DNA of 20,975 nt from Collybiopsis luxurians FD-317 M1 (taxonomy: Eukaryota; Basidiomycota; Agaricomycetes; Agaricales; Omphalotaceae). Made by a program: the position numbers and the translations under genes. Under the pieces are notes generated by a model that was not told where the DNA came from, searched no databases, and was given only the letters and a program-made list of their open reading frames with translations. Positions 1-9,134 of this stretch are shown piece after piece. Location: NCBI GenBank assembly GCA_000827265.1, contig KN834826.1:44851-65825 (forward strand), given 5' to 3'. Numbering within the stretch: position 1 is the stretch's first letter; each line of letters opens with the position of its first letter.

Positions 1-440
1 TTTCCCTTCCACTCAGGTTTGTAGGTACTTGGGTGAAGGCTCACTGTCACCTATGGACTTGTATTAAATGTAGAATCATGTGTTCATTTGCAGTTTCAAT
101 TATTTGTACTTATAATGTGTTTTCAGCAACCTTGTATGTAAATAGCCCTGAAATAGTGCTTTAATTTGAATATATCAAATTATGTGCTTGGATAGACCTT
201 AGACTTCATAGGGTACAATATGCTCTATGCCTTAGGCCTTGTGCATTTGAATGCAGATTATTCAACTCAAGCCCGAGGATTAAACGGCGGTCTCGACAAC
301 CATGGGCATTTAGCTGATGTAGGGCACTTGTAGAATATCAGTACTATGTCAGTATTCAGGCATATTCTCAATTACAAGCCTTTCGAAGTCAAATAATCAT
401 ATTTAATGTGTCGGAAATAAGTTTTAATGAGAGTTACATT
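1..440. other. Non-coding stretch, nothing recognised
   Basis: AT-rich sequence without a convincing open frame, splice-site series, tRNA fold or repeat that I could identify on either strand. Confidence 0.4.
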
Positions 441-550
441 TTGCCGAGCCTCGGCAAGTTAAGCTGTCAAGCGTGGGAAAAAAAAGTTACTTGGACGTAA
501 CTTTCAAGTTACTTGAATAAATTAAAAAAGTTACTTGAAAAGTAACTTTG
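441..550. repeat. Cluster of short perfect palindromes
   Basis: Four inverted repeats lie within 110 bp. TTGCCGAG (441-448) pairs with CTCGGCAA (450-457). AAAGTTAC (484-491) pairs with GTAACTTT (498-505) across a 6-nt loop. CAAGT (506-510) pairs with ACTTG (512-516). AAAGTTACTT (528-537) pairs with AAGTAACTTT (541-550) across a 3-nt loop. The last three share the core AAGTTACTT, so they read as repeated copies of one palindromic unit. This could be the end of a small DNA element or a protein-binding cluster; no partner end was found. Confidence 0.55.
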
Positions 551-1107
551 CGCACACTCGATAGAATATAAATAAAATGATATTCACACAGAGTATCCGA
601 GGTCCCCTTACCATTTCGAATCAAACACCGAAATTGTACTACATCAAATGATGATAATACCTCGGTGACAAGCGAGGCCTTCCGGCTTTCCATAGTGCTT
701 AGGTTTGTACGGGAGCGGAAGTGGAGATGATCACCCCAGGCGGCGAATCAAGCTTTGTTGGAAAGATAGTCGAAGAGAGTTTGAAAATGCGGAAGCGTTG
801 CAGGCGAGTCTATTCCTTAACCTTAGTATGTTTAGGAATGTCTTATGCGTGTCATAAATAGTACACATTGATGCTAAGGAACTTGGCTTCCGTAGAGCAG
901 ATTGTAGATATCCTGAAAACCCACGAGGTTTGAAGCTCGGATGTGACTTCATGTTCTTTTCTGAGTGGTTCATAGATTGAAAACTACATCATTACTGAGT
1001 TCGTTCAAGGCCAGACGCGTCGGTGAGCTATAGGTTGGTCTTTCCATGATATTCGATTACCCGATGTGAGCGCTAGAGGTTTGTCTTCCCGCAACCTACA
1101 CACTAAT
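551..1107. other. Unassigned stretch, possible fragment of an unrecognised gene
   Basis: There are short open frames on the minus strand (487-693 and 731-973), but no recognisable domain, so I do not call them genes. The last ~80 bp on the plus strand may hold a small exon followed by a canonical GTGAGC donor at 1066. The corresponding acceptor would be CACAG at 3024-3028, beyond the CACTA-type element. See the finding on the interrupted intron. Confidence 0.25.
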
Positions 1108-1754
1108 CACTATAACTGGTCCGATTTTTCTCGGCCGTAATTATTACCGTAAATAGATTCGTAATAAACAATTATTTTCGACCGAAAAAATACTCGGAAT
1201 TCGGACCTTTTTTCGCCCGAAACTATAATCGAAAAAAATGAGAATTAAAATTGAACTTCAGTCGAAAAAGGATTTGTGATTCCCCTTTAATTTCAATTGA
1301 TAAAAGACATCAATTTCGGCCATTATTGTTTTCAAATTTCGCCCATAAAGGGTTTTGAATTTCCTTTGTTATTTAATTTAGATTTCGCCGGCAATTAAAT
1401 TCTTTTTTCAGCCGAAAAAAGACTCGATCTTTGTTTCTTTTTTCGGTCGTAAAATGATTGTAATTACGCCTGAGGAAACACAATGGGCAGTTCCTGGCTG
1501 GACCCGCCGGGTTCAGCCCAGGACCGGGTGGGAAACTTGGCTGAGTAATCAGAGAGCGCCAAGATGAGCGCTCACAGTTTCCCAGTTTCTTGCTGGAATC
1601 AATCCTCGCACAATCCTATCTCTACAGCTCTGCGGAAATGAAGAATAATCAGAATGCAAGTACTTCAATAGACTATTATTCACTGAGAAGCTAAATTTCA
1701 TTTTGATTAGAGCCTCATTTGTCACATTGTTTATGAAAGCCCTGCATCACCTTT
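1108..1754 (+). repeat. Left arm of the foldback element
   Basis: The ~647-bp arm pairs with 2366-3014 with only scattered differences; the outermost ~145 bp look identical by eye. The outer 350 bp carry many variants of a TTTCGGCCGAAA-like motif, the kind of subterminal repeat that CACTA transposases bind. The inner part contains GC-rich sequence around 1497-1535 and then ordinary AT-rich sequence. Confidence 0.85.
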
Positions 1755-1828
1755 CCAGTGGCAAAGATGCTCTATGAATTAGAGCATCATCATTGGCCTT
1801 TTTGACACTGAAACTCTACTAATGCATT

Positions 1829-2074
1829 GTGTATCCCTTCCATCCTTCCACCACTTCTTGCCACTATATATTTCCCACATCACTTCACAATAGTGCTGTC
1901 AGGCTGTTTAAAGACTTCTTTGACCTAGGTAACAATATTGTGAAAGTTGTGAAGGCTGACATGCAAATGACATCGCTGTTCTTCTATTTCATTGTGCTTC
2001 TCTGCATAGAGTTGGCCATAGTGGTCAATACTGGAATGAAAGCTAGAAGAATACTGGAAATTGAGCAAGAGTAG
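1829..2074 (+). other. 81-residue open frame in the element loop, doubtful
   Basis: This is the only sizeable open frame in the loop. It has one hydrophobic stretch of about 20 residues (around residues 48-67, rich in F, I, L and V) followed by a basic-acidic tail. I recognise no family, and nothing resembles a transposase. It could be a captured fragment or chance. Confidence 0.15.
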
Positions 2075-2239
2075 CAACAAACTTACAAGTCTAGGTACTT
2101 ATTAACTAATAGTATTACATCTCTATAATAAAATTGTACTATCTTTGATCGAGAAAGAAACATAGACCAAGGCACAGGCCAAGGGCAAAAAGACCTTGTT
2201 TCTCCATGGAACTGGATTCTAGCTTTTGAGCATCTTAGC

Positions 2240-2363
2240 CACTTATTCTTCATTGTTTCCGCAAAGCTATAGAGATGGGATTGGGAGAGGATTCAACATG
2301 AAGTTGAGCAAAGCTGTGAACGCTCACTTTGGGCGCTCTTTGATTACTCAGCCAAGTTTCCCA
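2240..2363 (+). repeat. Diverged copy of inner right-arm sequence inside the loop
   Basis: This segment resembles 2468-2592 in direct orientation, offset about 228 bp. Both run through TTATTCTTCAT..., GCTCA..TTGG.CGCTCT, GATTA.TCAGCC and end in AAGTTTCCCACC. The similarity is clearly lower than between the arms, so it is an older duplication within the element, or an older nested end. Confidence 0.6.
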
Positions 2364-2365
2364 CC

Positions 2366-3014
2366 AAAGGTGACGCAGGGCTTTCATAAACAATGTGACA
2401 AATGAGGCTCTAATCAAAATGAAATTTAGCTTCTCAGTGAATAATAGTCTATTGAAGTACTTGCATTCTGATTATTCTTCATTTCCACAGAGCTGTAGAG
2501 ATAGGATTATGCGAGGATTGATTCCAGCAAGAAACTGGGAAACTGTGAGCGCTCATCTTGGCGCTCTCTGATTATTCAGCCAAGTTTCCCACCCGGTCCT
2601 GGGCTGAACCCGGCGGGTCCAGCCAGGAACTGCCCATTGTGTTTCCTCAGGCGTAATTACAATCGTTTTACGGCCGAAAAAAGAAACAAAGATCGAGTCT
2701 TTTTTCGGCTGAAAAAAGAATTTAATTGCCGGCGAAATCTAAATTAAATAACAAAGGAAATTCAAAACCCTTTATGGGCGAAATTTGGAAACAATAATGG
2801 CCGAAATTGATGTCTTTTATCAATTGAAATTAAAAGGGAATAACAAATCCTTTTTCGACTGAAATTCAATTGTAATTGTCATCTTTTTTTCGATTATAGT
2901 TTCGGGCGAAAAAAGGTCCGAATTCCGAGTATTTTTTCGGTCGAAAATAATTGTTTATTACGAATCTATTTACGGTAATAATTACGGCCGAGAAAAATCG
3001 GACCAGTTATAGTG
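2366..3014 (-). repeat. Right arm of the foldback element
   Basis: This is the inverted partner of 1108-1754. It ends in ...CCAGTTATAGTG, the reverse complement of the left end, directly followed by the AAT target duplicate. Confidence 0.85.
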
Positions 3015-3028
3015 AATACCTGGCACAG

Positions 3029-3469
3029 GAGATCTCCCGTGTTCAACATCCAAACCCAGCCATTGCGAAATGCCTGCCGGGCTCCAACAACGTTCTGCAG
3101 CCAGTCTCCGCTACCTCAAACTCCGCACTTGCCGACACCCTTTCTAACATCCTATCATCAATCTAGGGTGTGGCTATTCGTATTCGGAGTGTTACCAACC
3201 AGGATTTCCGTGATATAGGAAACGCGCCGATGGACGTTGACGGTGAAGCTGTTCCGGAATTCATTATGGCCGCTCAGCGCGACACCTTGTCGCGGAGTGC
3301 ACGTGGACGCCAGAGAAACGGGGGTCTGGTTATGGACCACACCGGTCCTTCTGCTGTGTCTTTCATCGCAACAATACTTATCGAAGATTTTTGCGTGATA
3401 ATTTCCATTTGCATCAGAAATCCTCAACCACCGGCTGTGAATTTTGCGAGCCGTAAGCGACCAGGATTA
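3029..3469 (+). other. Possible exon(s) of an unrecognised gene beside the CACTA element
   Basis: Downstream of a CACAG acceptor (3024-3028), one frame is open to a TAG at 3164-3166 and continues in the same frame to 3511. The TAG also lies in a good intron 3' end (CTAAC branch-like sequence at 3144-3148, CTAG at 3163-3166), so it may be spliced out or be a real stop. Base composition is more GC-rich than the surroundings, as in the two intact genes. I recognise no domain. Confidence 0.2.
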
Positions 3470-4106
3470 CTATGGTTGTCAGGGATCTTCTTTTTTTTTG
3501 GAATTTGCTAATAACTCTGCAAATACTTACCCGAATGGAAATTTGAGTTCACAGTTTGATTTGCAGTGCTTTCAAGCTTCTGCGCCCCAATTTTTGTGTG
3601 ATTCTGCAGGATGCTTCGAGCGTCGGGCAGTGACCGGGCAAAAACAAGGATCTTCTGCACTTTGGTCACGTCTCGTCACGGTAATTTTGGCAGGGCAGGA
3701 AATGCGGGCCGAAGGTTCTCATCCGCATAAGTGTCACACTTCGAGTACTCTCCATCTTGGATTGCTCGTCGAGCGGTTGATGCTCAACCAATTTTTTAGA
3801 AATCTTGCGCCACATCTCTTTAGAGTCTTCATAATATGCCGAGTCGCTTAAATATGTTACCTTGATTAAATTTTCTTCTGTTCCTGGCACTTCAATGTAA
3901 AGTCACGCTTCAGAATCCTGAATTTTTCATCTACCGTTGGCTTCTCCCTCCGATACTCTTCACTTAAAGGTGGTGGTTATTTGAATTAGCATTGAATCAA
4001 CTCGTACAAAAAATATGGAGGCTTTGGAACAAGCGGAGCATCCAGAATTAAGTATTTTTCAAAAATCGGAAGATCCCTGTTGACGGAAGATCCCTAACAA
4101 CCATAG
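3470..4106. mobile_element. Small TIR element with TA target duplication
   Basis: The left end ctatggttgtcagggatctt (3470-3489) matches the reverse complement of 4087-4106 at 19 of 20 positions. Both ends are flanked by TA (3468-3469 and 4107-4108), the duplication typical of Tc1/mariner/pogo elements and their MITEs. A second GGGATCTTCCG unit sits just inside the right end (4067-4077 on the complementary strand). No transposase is recognisable within the 637 bp, so it would be non-autonomous. The left TIR runs into a T tract at 3490. Confidence 0.6.
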
Positions 4107-4108
4107 TA

Positions 4109-5370
4109 TATATAGAGTTTTGTCGGAGGAAAGGTGGGGATCGGAATCTGTTTGATAGCTTTTGTAGTCATCTTAGCCGAAGAGTATCATGATGGTGATA
4201 GAAAGATGGCCAATTACCCGTTCTCTGTCCTGTTATTCTGTTCAGCTGCTTAGCTTATTTCATCTAGAATTATTGGCTTATAGTCTCGCAGCTGTGACAA
4301 ATGAATATTTGGGTGAAGATTGTTTGCATAAGTAGTAAGTTTCTAACGCAGATAGGAAGGTGCAGCGGAGTCAGCGACAACGTCCAGCACCAGACCCAGG
4401 TCACCGAGAGCTGGTCAAAATTCTAGATCAGGGATAGACTACTTAAGCCCAGTTATAGCAGATCTAACGCAAGAGTGTCAAGTAAGAACCAAGACACTGG
4501 GGATGATGCGTTGAACAGCAAACTGGGATTTGAAGGGGCAGACAGAAAGATCAAATGAATGATTGTTGCGACTGCACATACTATAAGGCAAATAAATAGA
4601 ACGTATCAATGGAATCAAATGTAGTGAAACGGCGGATGTGCTGCCGGACAATCCTTTTTTTTTTGGCAGTATGAATTACGTGGTCAACTGTATAAGGAAA
4701 TGAAGGAAATGAAGCGGGTTTACGCCAGATCCGAGTTTCCGTCTCAACAATCCCTTGCAAATAAATCTTCTGCGCCATTGGCCCAGGACAACTTATATTG
4801 CGCCACTGTGTCGCCATCCATGCTAGTGCCCTTGTATCTTTCCTCTCAGCTCTGGCAATAAATTGCAGCAATACATGGAGAGAATCAATACCTATGTGAC
4901 TGTACCACTTTGATCGATACAGCAACTGCCCATGATTAGCACCCCAAAAATAATCCACAAAAAAAAAAACCCCGAAAAAAAGAAAATTATTGGCAGGGTC
5001 TCTGAAGATTCTGTGATGTGATTGCCAGACTGATTGAAATGGTACAGTATGGGTTAGGATATCATGCAATTTTTCAAGGCATCATTCAACTTGTTCTTTT
5101 TGTTTTGTAATGCTGTATCCATTCAATATTGAACATTTTAAATTCTTAGGAATAGCTAGGTGAGCTTTGTCAAAGCAAAATTTTCTGATTTGATGTTAAG
5201 GCTAAGCTATCCATTTCAGACCACAAATCTATCCTACGTCAGATTTTTTTGTCATGGCGGTGTGTCCGCATTCACAATCTTCTGAACATCAGAGATCAGT
5301 CGCTATATCGATGTGACAGATATGCTGAACAGGATGGATTTTAGAAGGGTTCCCCTTTCATATCATTAAT
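4109..5370. other. Intergenic stretch, no supported gene
   Basis: A 162-codon open frame lies on the minus strand (5069-4581). Its first third is interrupted by an A/C homopolymer tract (4957-4986) that would encode low-complexity sequence. The rest has balanced composition but no family I recognise, so it may be a gene relic. Nothing else stands out. Confidence 0.3.
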
Positions 5371-5376
5371 TTTATT
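5371..5376 (-). terminator. Polyadenylation signal of the P450 gene
   Basis: AATAAA on the minus strand lies about 115 nt downstream of the P450 stop codon (5489). It is placed where a fungal poly(A) signal could act, but fungal signals are loose. Confidence 0.35.
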
Positions 5377-5488
5377 TTATATGTAAGCCGACAACGTGGG
5401 CGGAAGCAAAGGGTATAGGCGAGCGAAACCAAATATAATATAGGCTGTTTTCATGGAACATGGCAACTCTATCCCTAATAGAAAGCCC

Positions 5489-7789
5489 CTACCAATGATG
5501 AGCTAATTGATGCGACTCTGGAGGTACTTCAAAGCCGGCAGGCATCCCTTCGGCTTCAACTAGTTCTTCAGTATCTCGCTTGATCAATTCTATGGCTTTC
5601 TGGTCTCGGGAGACAAAGCGACAGTCAAACTCGGCAGGGAAACTGGAAGGAGACATTTGTATTGTATTAGTGAATCAAGTTACCAGACATACCTGACGTT
5701 CCCAGGAGCAGCATCGGCGGGAGGATCATATTCCTTCCCATCTTGAGGATTAATAGGACGCTCAATGTTGAAAGTTGCTAAGGCCTTTGAAATGAAACAG
5801 AAGAGCATGATAGAACCGAGATGAAGGCCTGGACATATCCTAGAAAGGAAATAAATCAGTCTCTCAGTTTCCATTTATCATTAAGTACCACCTCCGACCG
5901 AATCCAAAAGCGATTGCATAGGGGTTTCCAGGGCGAACTTGATCAGCGGGAGAGTCCCCGAGGAATCTTTCGGGCAAGAATTTCTCTGGCTCAGAGAAAT
6001 ACGCTGTATCGTGTAACATTGCCCATTGATTGAGGATGATTGATGTTCCCTTTGGGATGAACATCCCTTTGTACTCGGCATCTTCAGTGGAAAAGTGGGG
6101 CACACCTGTTTGAAAAATAATTAACAATGGCACCAATTGATACATGAACCTACCACAGGGAGTAACGGGATGCCAGCGGAGGACCTCTTTGATTATTGCT
6201 TCGATGTATGGAAGATTTGGACGATCCTCAAGATTTGGGAGACGATTCCTACCAACTACACGATCCAGTTCCTCTTGAGCCTTTTTTTGTACACTGACGT
6301 TGAGCATAAGTTTCAATAAGGTTTCAATAGGGTGTGCAACAGTGAAAAACCTACTGAGGATGCTAGGGAACAGTCAGTGATATGGAGTAGAAGAAAAGTG
6401 AGCAGAAGGACGAACAGTAACCATAGCAAGAACCCAGAACATCAATGCCGACACAGGCTATGCATTGTCAGAACCATCATATTATCTTCGGCGCTGAAAG
6501 AGCACGTACAGTATGTGCTCCAGCACCAGCGGTAGCAGCTGCGGTCCACTTGGCCACTTCACCCATGTCAGCAGATGCTTTCTCGTTCCTCTCCTTCTGG
6601 ATCAGATCGAGAATGTCCAAAGCCATTGATGGCCGAGCAATGCCAGCATCCTGCATAATAGTAGGGGGGATAGAAAGGGATATGAGATCTAGGTTCAAAA
6701 ATCACTTACCACCTGATTTTGAACAAAATTCCAGCTTGCATTTACAGAATACATTAACGCGTCTCTACCATGGTCTGCAAGCTCTCTGAAACCGAACCGG
6801 AACAGCCAAGATGGTACTTTCTGCACTAACAGAAACATCAGCAGCAGAAGGTGTCAGTATAAAGTTTGGCGACGAACAGGAAGGAAAAAAGTCGACAAGA
6901 TGAGCACCCGGAGCAATGGCCAAGGAAAATGCATGAAGAGCCACTTCGAAGGCCTTTACCATTGGATCTTTCTCACCACCGGCTTGATACCCATAAATAA
7001 TCTTCATGGTTGTCGCCCCATTGGTTCTAAACAGTGTGAGTTATGGAGGGCAGGCCTGGCACGGTGAATAACACCTACTCTACGACAGATTGCTTCCACG
7101 CTTTAGGATTATTGAGGAGTCGACGCAGCCATCGACCACCTTCTGTCTCGGGGACATCAACGAATGATTTAAGAGGCCGAGGGCTGAGAGTGTGATGAGC
7201 CAGTCGGCGTGCAGCTCTCAGTCCGTCATTGTAGGACATCAATGGATATGTCGCGTTGAAACCCATTCTAGAAATTTACAAATGAAGACAAGGACATGGA
7301 GGGAAAGCAATACTTGTACAATTTACCGGCCATAATCTGGGTGGGATAGGTCAGATCAAATCAATAATAGACGTGATAGATTTTCATACATACCAGCTGA
7401 GGACGCGAAGAATAAATTGCCCCTCGTTTTTCTATCAATTCAATGGCAATGTCGAAAGAGTTGACAATGACGATTGTTCGACCAAAGATGGTGACCTTGA
7501 AGATGTTACCTTAGAAAAGACCAATATCGTTAGGCATGTCATGACATTCTGGGTAGAGCTCACCGTAGATACTGGCCCATTCTTTGAAGACCCTCCACTC
7601 CATGACTCTTGGCATCCTGAGGGCATTGCCAATGAAGGGAAGTCCTTTCGGTCCGGGAACAGGCTTCAGATGAGAATACGGAGCAGGTAAGCGTGGTTTA
7701 GACTGGGCAAATATCCACCATGATGCTGCAATAAACAAAAAAGCAATATGTACTTGATAGTCCATGAGAGTCTGAATGAGCAAGGGCAT
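5489..7789 (-). CDS. Cytochrome P450 monooxygenase, 13 exons, complete
   Basis: Spliced exons (minus, 5'->3'): 7789-7564, 7509-7394, 7336-7314, 7267-7079, 7026-6878, 6825-6710, 6650-6510, 6457-6416, 6362-6355, 6293-6154, 6105-5892, 5839-5693, 5642-5489. They total 1665 nt, giving 554 residues with an open frame and TAG stop. All introns are 46-61 nt with GT..AG ends. Landmarks: N-terminal membrane anchor at residues ~13-28, proline-rich hinge PVPGPKG at 43-49, K-helix E373-V-L-R376, PERF at 428-431, and heme loop FGFGRRICPG at 450-459 with Cys457 as axial ligand. It should be an ER-bound monooxygenase using a CPR partner; the style resembles basidiomycete CYP64-clan enzymes, substrate unknown. 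Odd: the I-helix reads AGAHTP (316-321) instead of the usual (A/G)Gx(D/E)T(T/S), so the conserved acid is His and the residue after Thr is Pro. Exons of 23 and 8 nt are unusually small. The ATG at 7789 is chosen because it precedes the anchor. Confidence 0.93.
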
Positions 7790-7814
7790 ACGTTGTTTCG
7801 CGAAAATGTCCCGT

Positions 7815-7822
7815 CTTATAAG
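7815..7822 (-). promoter_or_regulatory. TATA-like box before the P450
   Basis: CTTATAAG lies 26 nt upstream of the P450 ATG. The position is close for a TATA element and the call rests on the motif alone. Confidence 0.25.
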
Positions 7823-8148
7823 AAAACTTGGTCAATCAACACAAAACACAATTTAAGGGCACTAAGCTAGTCCCGACTAATGACAGACTCGATGGGTACT
7901 ATTCAGTCCCATCAAAGAAGCAAGGAAATGGTTGGAGACCCCTCATGCATTCTATTTCCGGAGAACATTCTGGAACGCGTTCGGACGCTCTAGCTGGATC
8001 TTCCTGTGCCATCGTAGACAAGTGGTAGAGTAGCATGTACGAGGGTCAGAACTCTTTGTAAATCTTAGAAATGCCTACTCAGAGTCGGATTATGTGTGTT
8101 TTGGTTGAAGTTATCAAGGTTCCTAACTATGTATGTCGTTAGAGGAAA

Positions 8149-8222
8149 CCAACTGCGATAGTCCACGCAACACATCTTCAAATTAACTGCTAGCCGCCCG
8201 TATGCAGTGGATTGAACTGCGG
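8149..8222 (-). repeat. Left inverted arm in the divergent intergenic region
   Basis: The reverse complement matches 9069-9134 closely, for example the shared blocks CAGTTCAAT, ACTGCATA, GGGCGGCTA and AGATGTGTTGCGTGGAC. A 6-bp indel is the main difference. Weaker inverted similarity extends inward (ACTACAAATC blocks near 8268-8278 and 9024-9033). Confidence 0.75.
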
Positions 8223-8483
8223 CTGCTCACAGATCTAGGTCAGAATATTGGAGGATTAAAGATAGATTTGTAGTAATCATGATTTTTAAGCTCCTCTGAG
8301 CATATACCACTGCTTGGTACTGGGACTACGAATATTTCATCATATAGTTTACTTTTAAACTCCACAATACGTGATTGTTAAAAATGAAAACAGCGCTGCG
8401 TGTTGCACAGACATCACCAAATTGCTAGACTTTACGTCATTTGTTATGCCCACATTATACTGGAGAAATGGCGTATAAGTAAT

Positions 8484-8513
8484 ACCAGTGTAATCACATC
8501 TGGAATTTTGGTA
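8484..8513 (+). repeat. Direct repeat, left copy
   Basis: ACCAGTGTAATCACATCTGG and the next 10 bp resemble 8959-8987 in direct orientation (about 24 of 30 positions). The pair brackets the tandem array. Confidence 0.5.
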
Positions 8514-8650
8514 AATAGTCATATCATACCATGTTCGTCCATTAAAATGTGGTTATAAACTTGAGATGATTTGGTGGTCACCGTGATGGAAGGTGCGCGG
8601 ACAGGGACCCGCATAAAGCAGAGAATCTGAACTTCTCCCGCATTTGTTGG

Positions 8651-8944
8651 GATCGAATAGTACCCGTCGACTTTCAAGCCTCCAAGTGGGTACATGACAG
8701 CTATTTTCTTGCCTTTCCGCTGAATAGATTAATGAGCGCAGACGGGATCGACGGGATCGAATAGTACCCATCCACTTTAAAACCTCAAGTGGGTCCCAAC
8801 AGCTATTTTTTTGCCTTTCCGCTAAATAAATTAATGACTGGAAACAGATCGAAGAGATCGAGTAGTACCTGTCCACTTTCAGACCTCTAAGTGGGTACCC
8901 AACTGCGTTTTTTGCCTTCGCTGAATAGATCGATGACCGGAAGC
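8651..8944 (+). repeat. Three-copy tandem array, ~100-bp unit
   Basis: Units start with GATCGA(A/G)TAGTACC at 8651, 8755 and 8856, giving periods of 104 and 101 bp. Shared internal blocks are CCACTTT/CGACTTT, CCT.(C/T)AAGTGGGT, TTTTTTGCCTTTCCGCT and AATAGAT/AATAAAT...ATGA. A shorter GAATAGTACCCATC match lies in the P450 upstream region (near 7894-7907, minus strand). Confidence 0.8.
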
Positions 8945-8958
8945 GGGAGTGCCTCGGT

Positions 8959-8987
8959 ACCGGTGTGATCGCATGTGGAATCTGGTA
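8959..8987 (+). repeat. Direct repeat, right copy
   Basis: Partner of 8484-8513; it starts immediately downstream of the tandem array. Confidence 0.5.
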
Positions 8988-9068
8988 GGGTATGTGCTTC
9001 GATAACTATCATAACTCTTGATCACTACAAATCAACCCTCGAACATTTTTACTATATTTGTAAGCATC

Positions 9069-9134
9069 CACAGTTCAATAAACTGCATATGGGCGGCTAA
9101 TTTGGAGATGTGTTGCGTGGACCGATGTGGTTGG
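9069..9134 (+). repeat. Right inverted arm in the divergent intergenic region
   Basis: Inverted partner of 8149-8222. Together the arms enclose ~850 bp including the tandem array. I see no clear target-site duplication outside them. Confidence 0.75.

Larger units (their letters stand above)
1108..3014. mobile_element. CACTA-type (EnSpm/CMC) non-autonomous foldback element
   Basis: The two ends are exact inverted repeats starting CACTATAACTGGTCCG (1108) and ending in its reverse complement (3014). The inverted similarity continues inward for about 648 bp on each side, leaving a 611-bp loop (1755-2365). The flanking triplet AAT is duplicated (1105-1107 and 3015-3017). Termini beginning CACTA and a 3-bp target duplication are hallmarks of the CACTA/EnSpm superfamily, which occurs in Agaricomycetes as, for example, Plavaka-like elements. 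No transposase frame is present, so any movement would need a transposase supplied in trans. The long, near-identical arms suggest recent activity or gene conversion. Confidence 0.85.

Noticed and set aside
969..1007. Similarity of TCATAGATTGA...GTTCAA here to 17063-17101.
   Set aside because: About 79% over 39 bp; too short and isolated to define a repeat from this window alone.
3666..4080. Minus-strand peptide fragments resembling an HMG-box (VPKPPYFLYE, EYRREKPT, SKEMWRKISKKL).
   Set aside because: Three short frames would need two very short introns without good splice sites, and the first lies against a transposon-like inverted end. The resemblance is to a low-information pattern, so I did not call a gene.
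4581..5069. 162-codon minus-strand open frame.
   Set aside because: It runs through an A/C homopolymer tract, lacks splice context or any recognised domain, and could not be supported as a gene.
8553..8876. 107-codon minus-strand open frame with internally repeated peptides.
   Set aside because: The repetition is caused by the ~100-bp tandem DNA array, whose periods (104, 101) are not multiples of three. No coding character.
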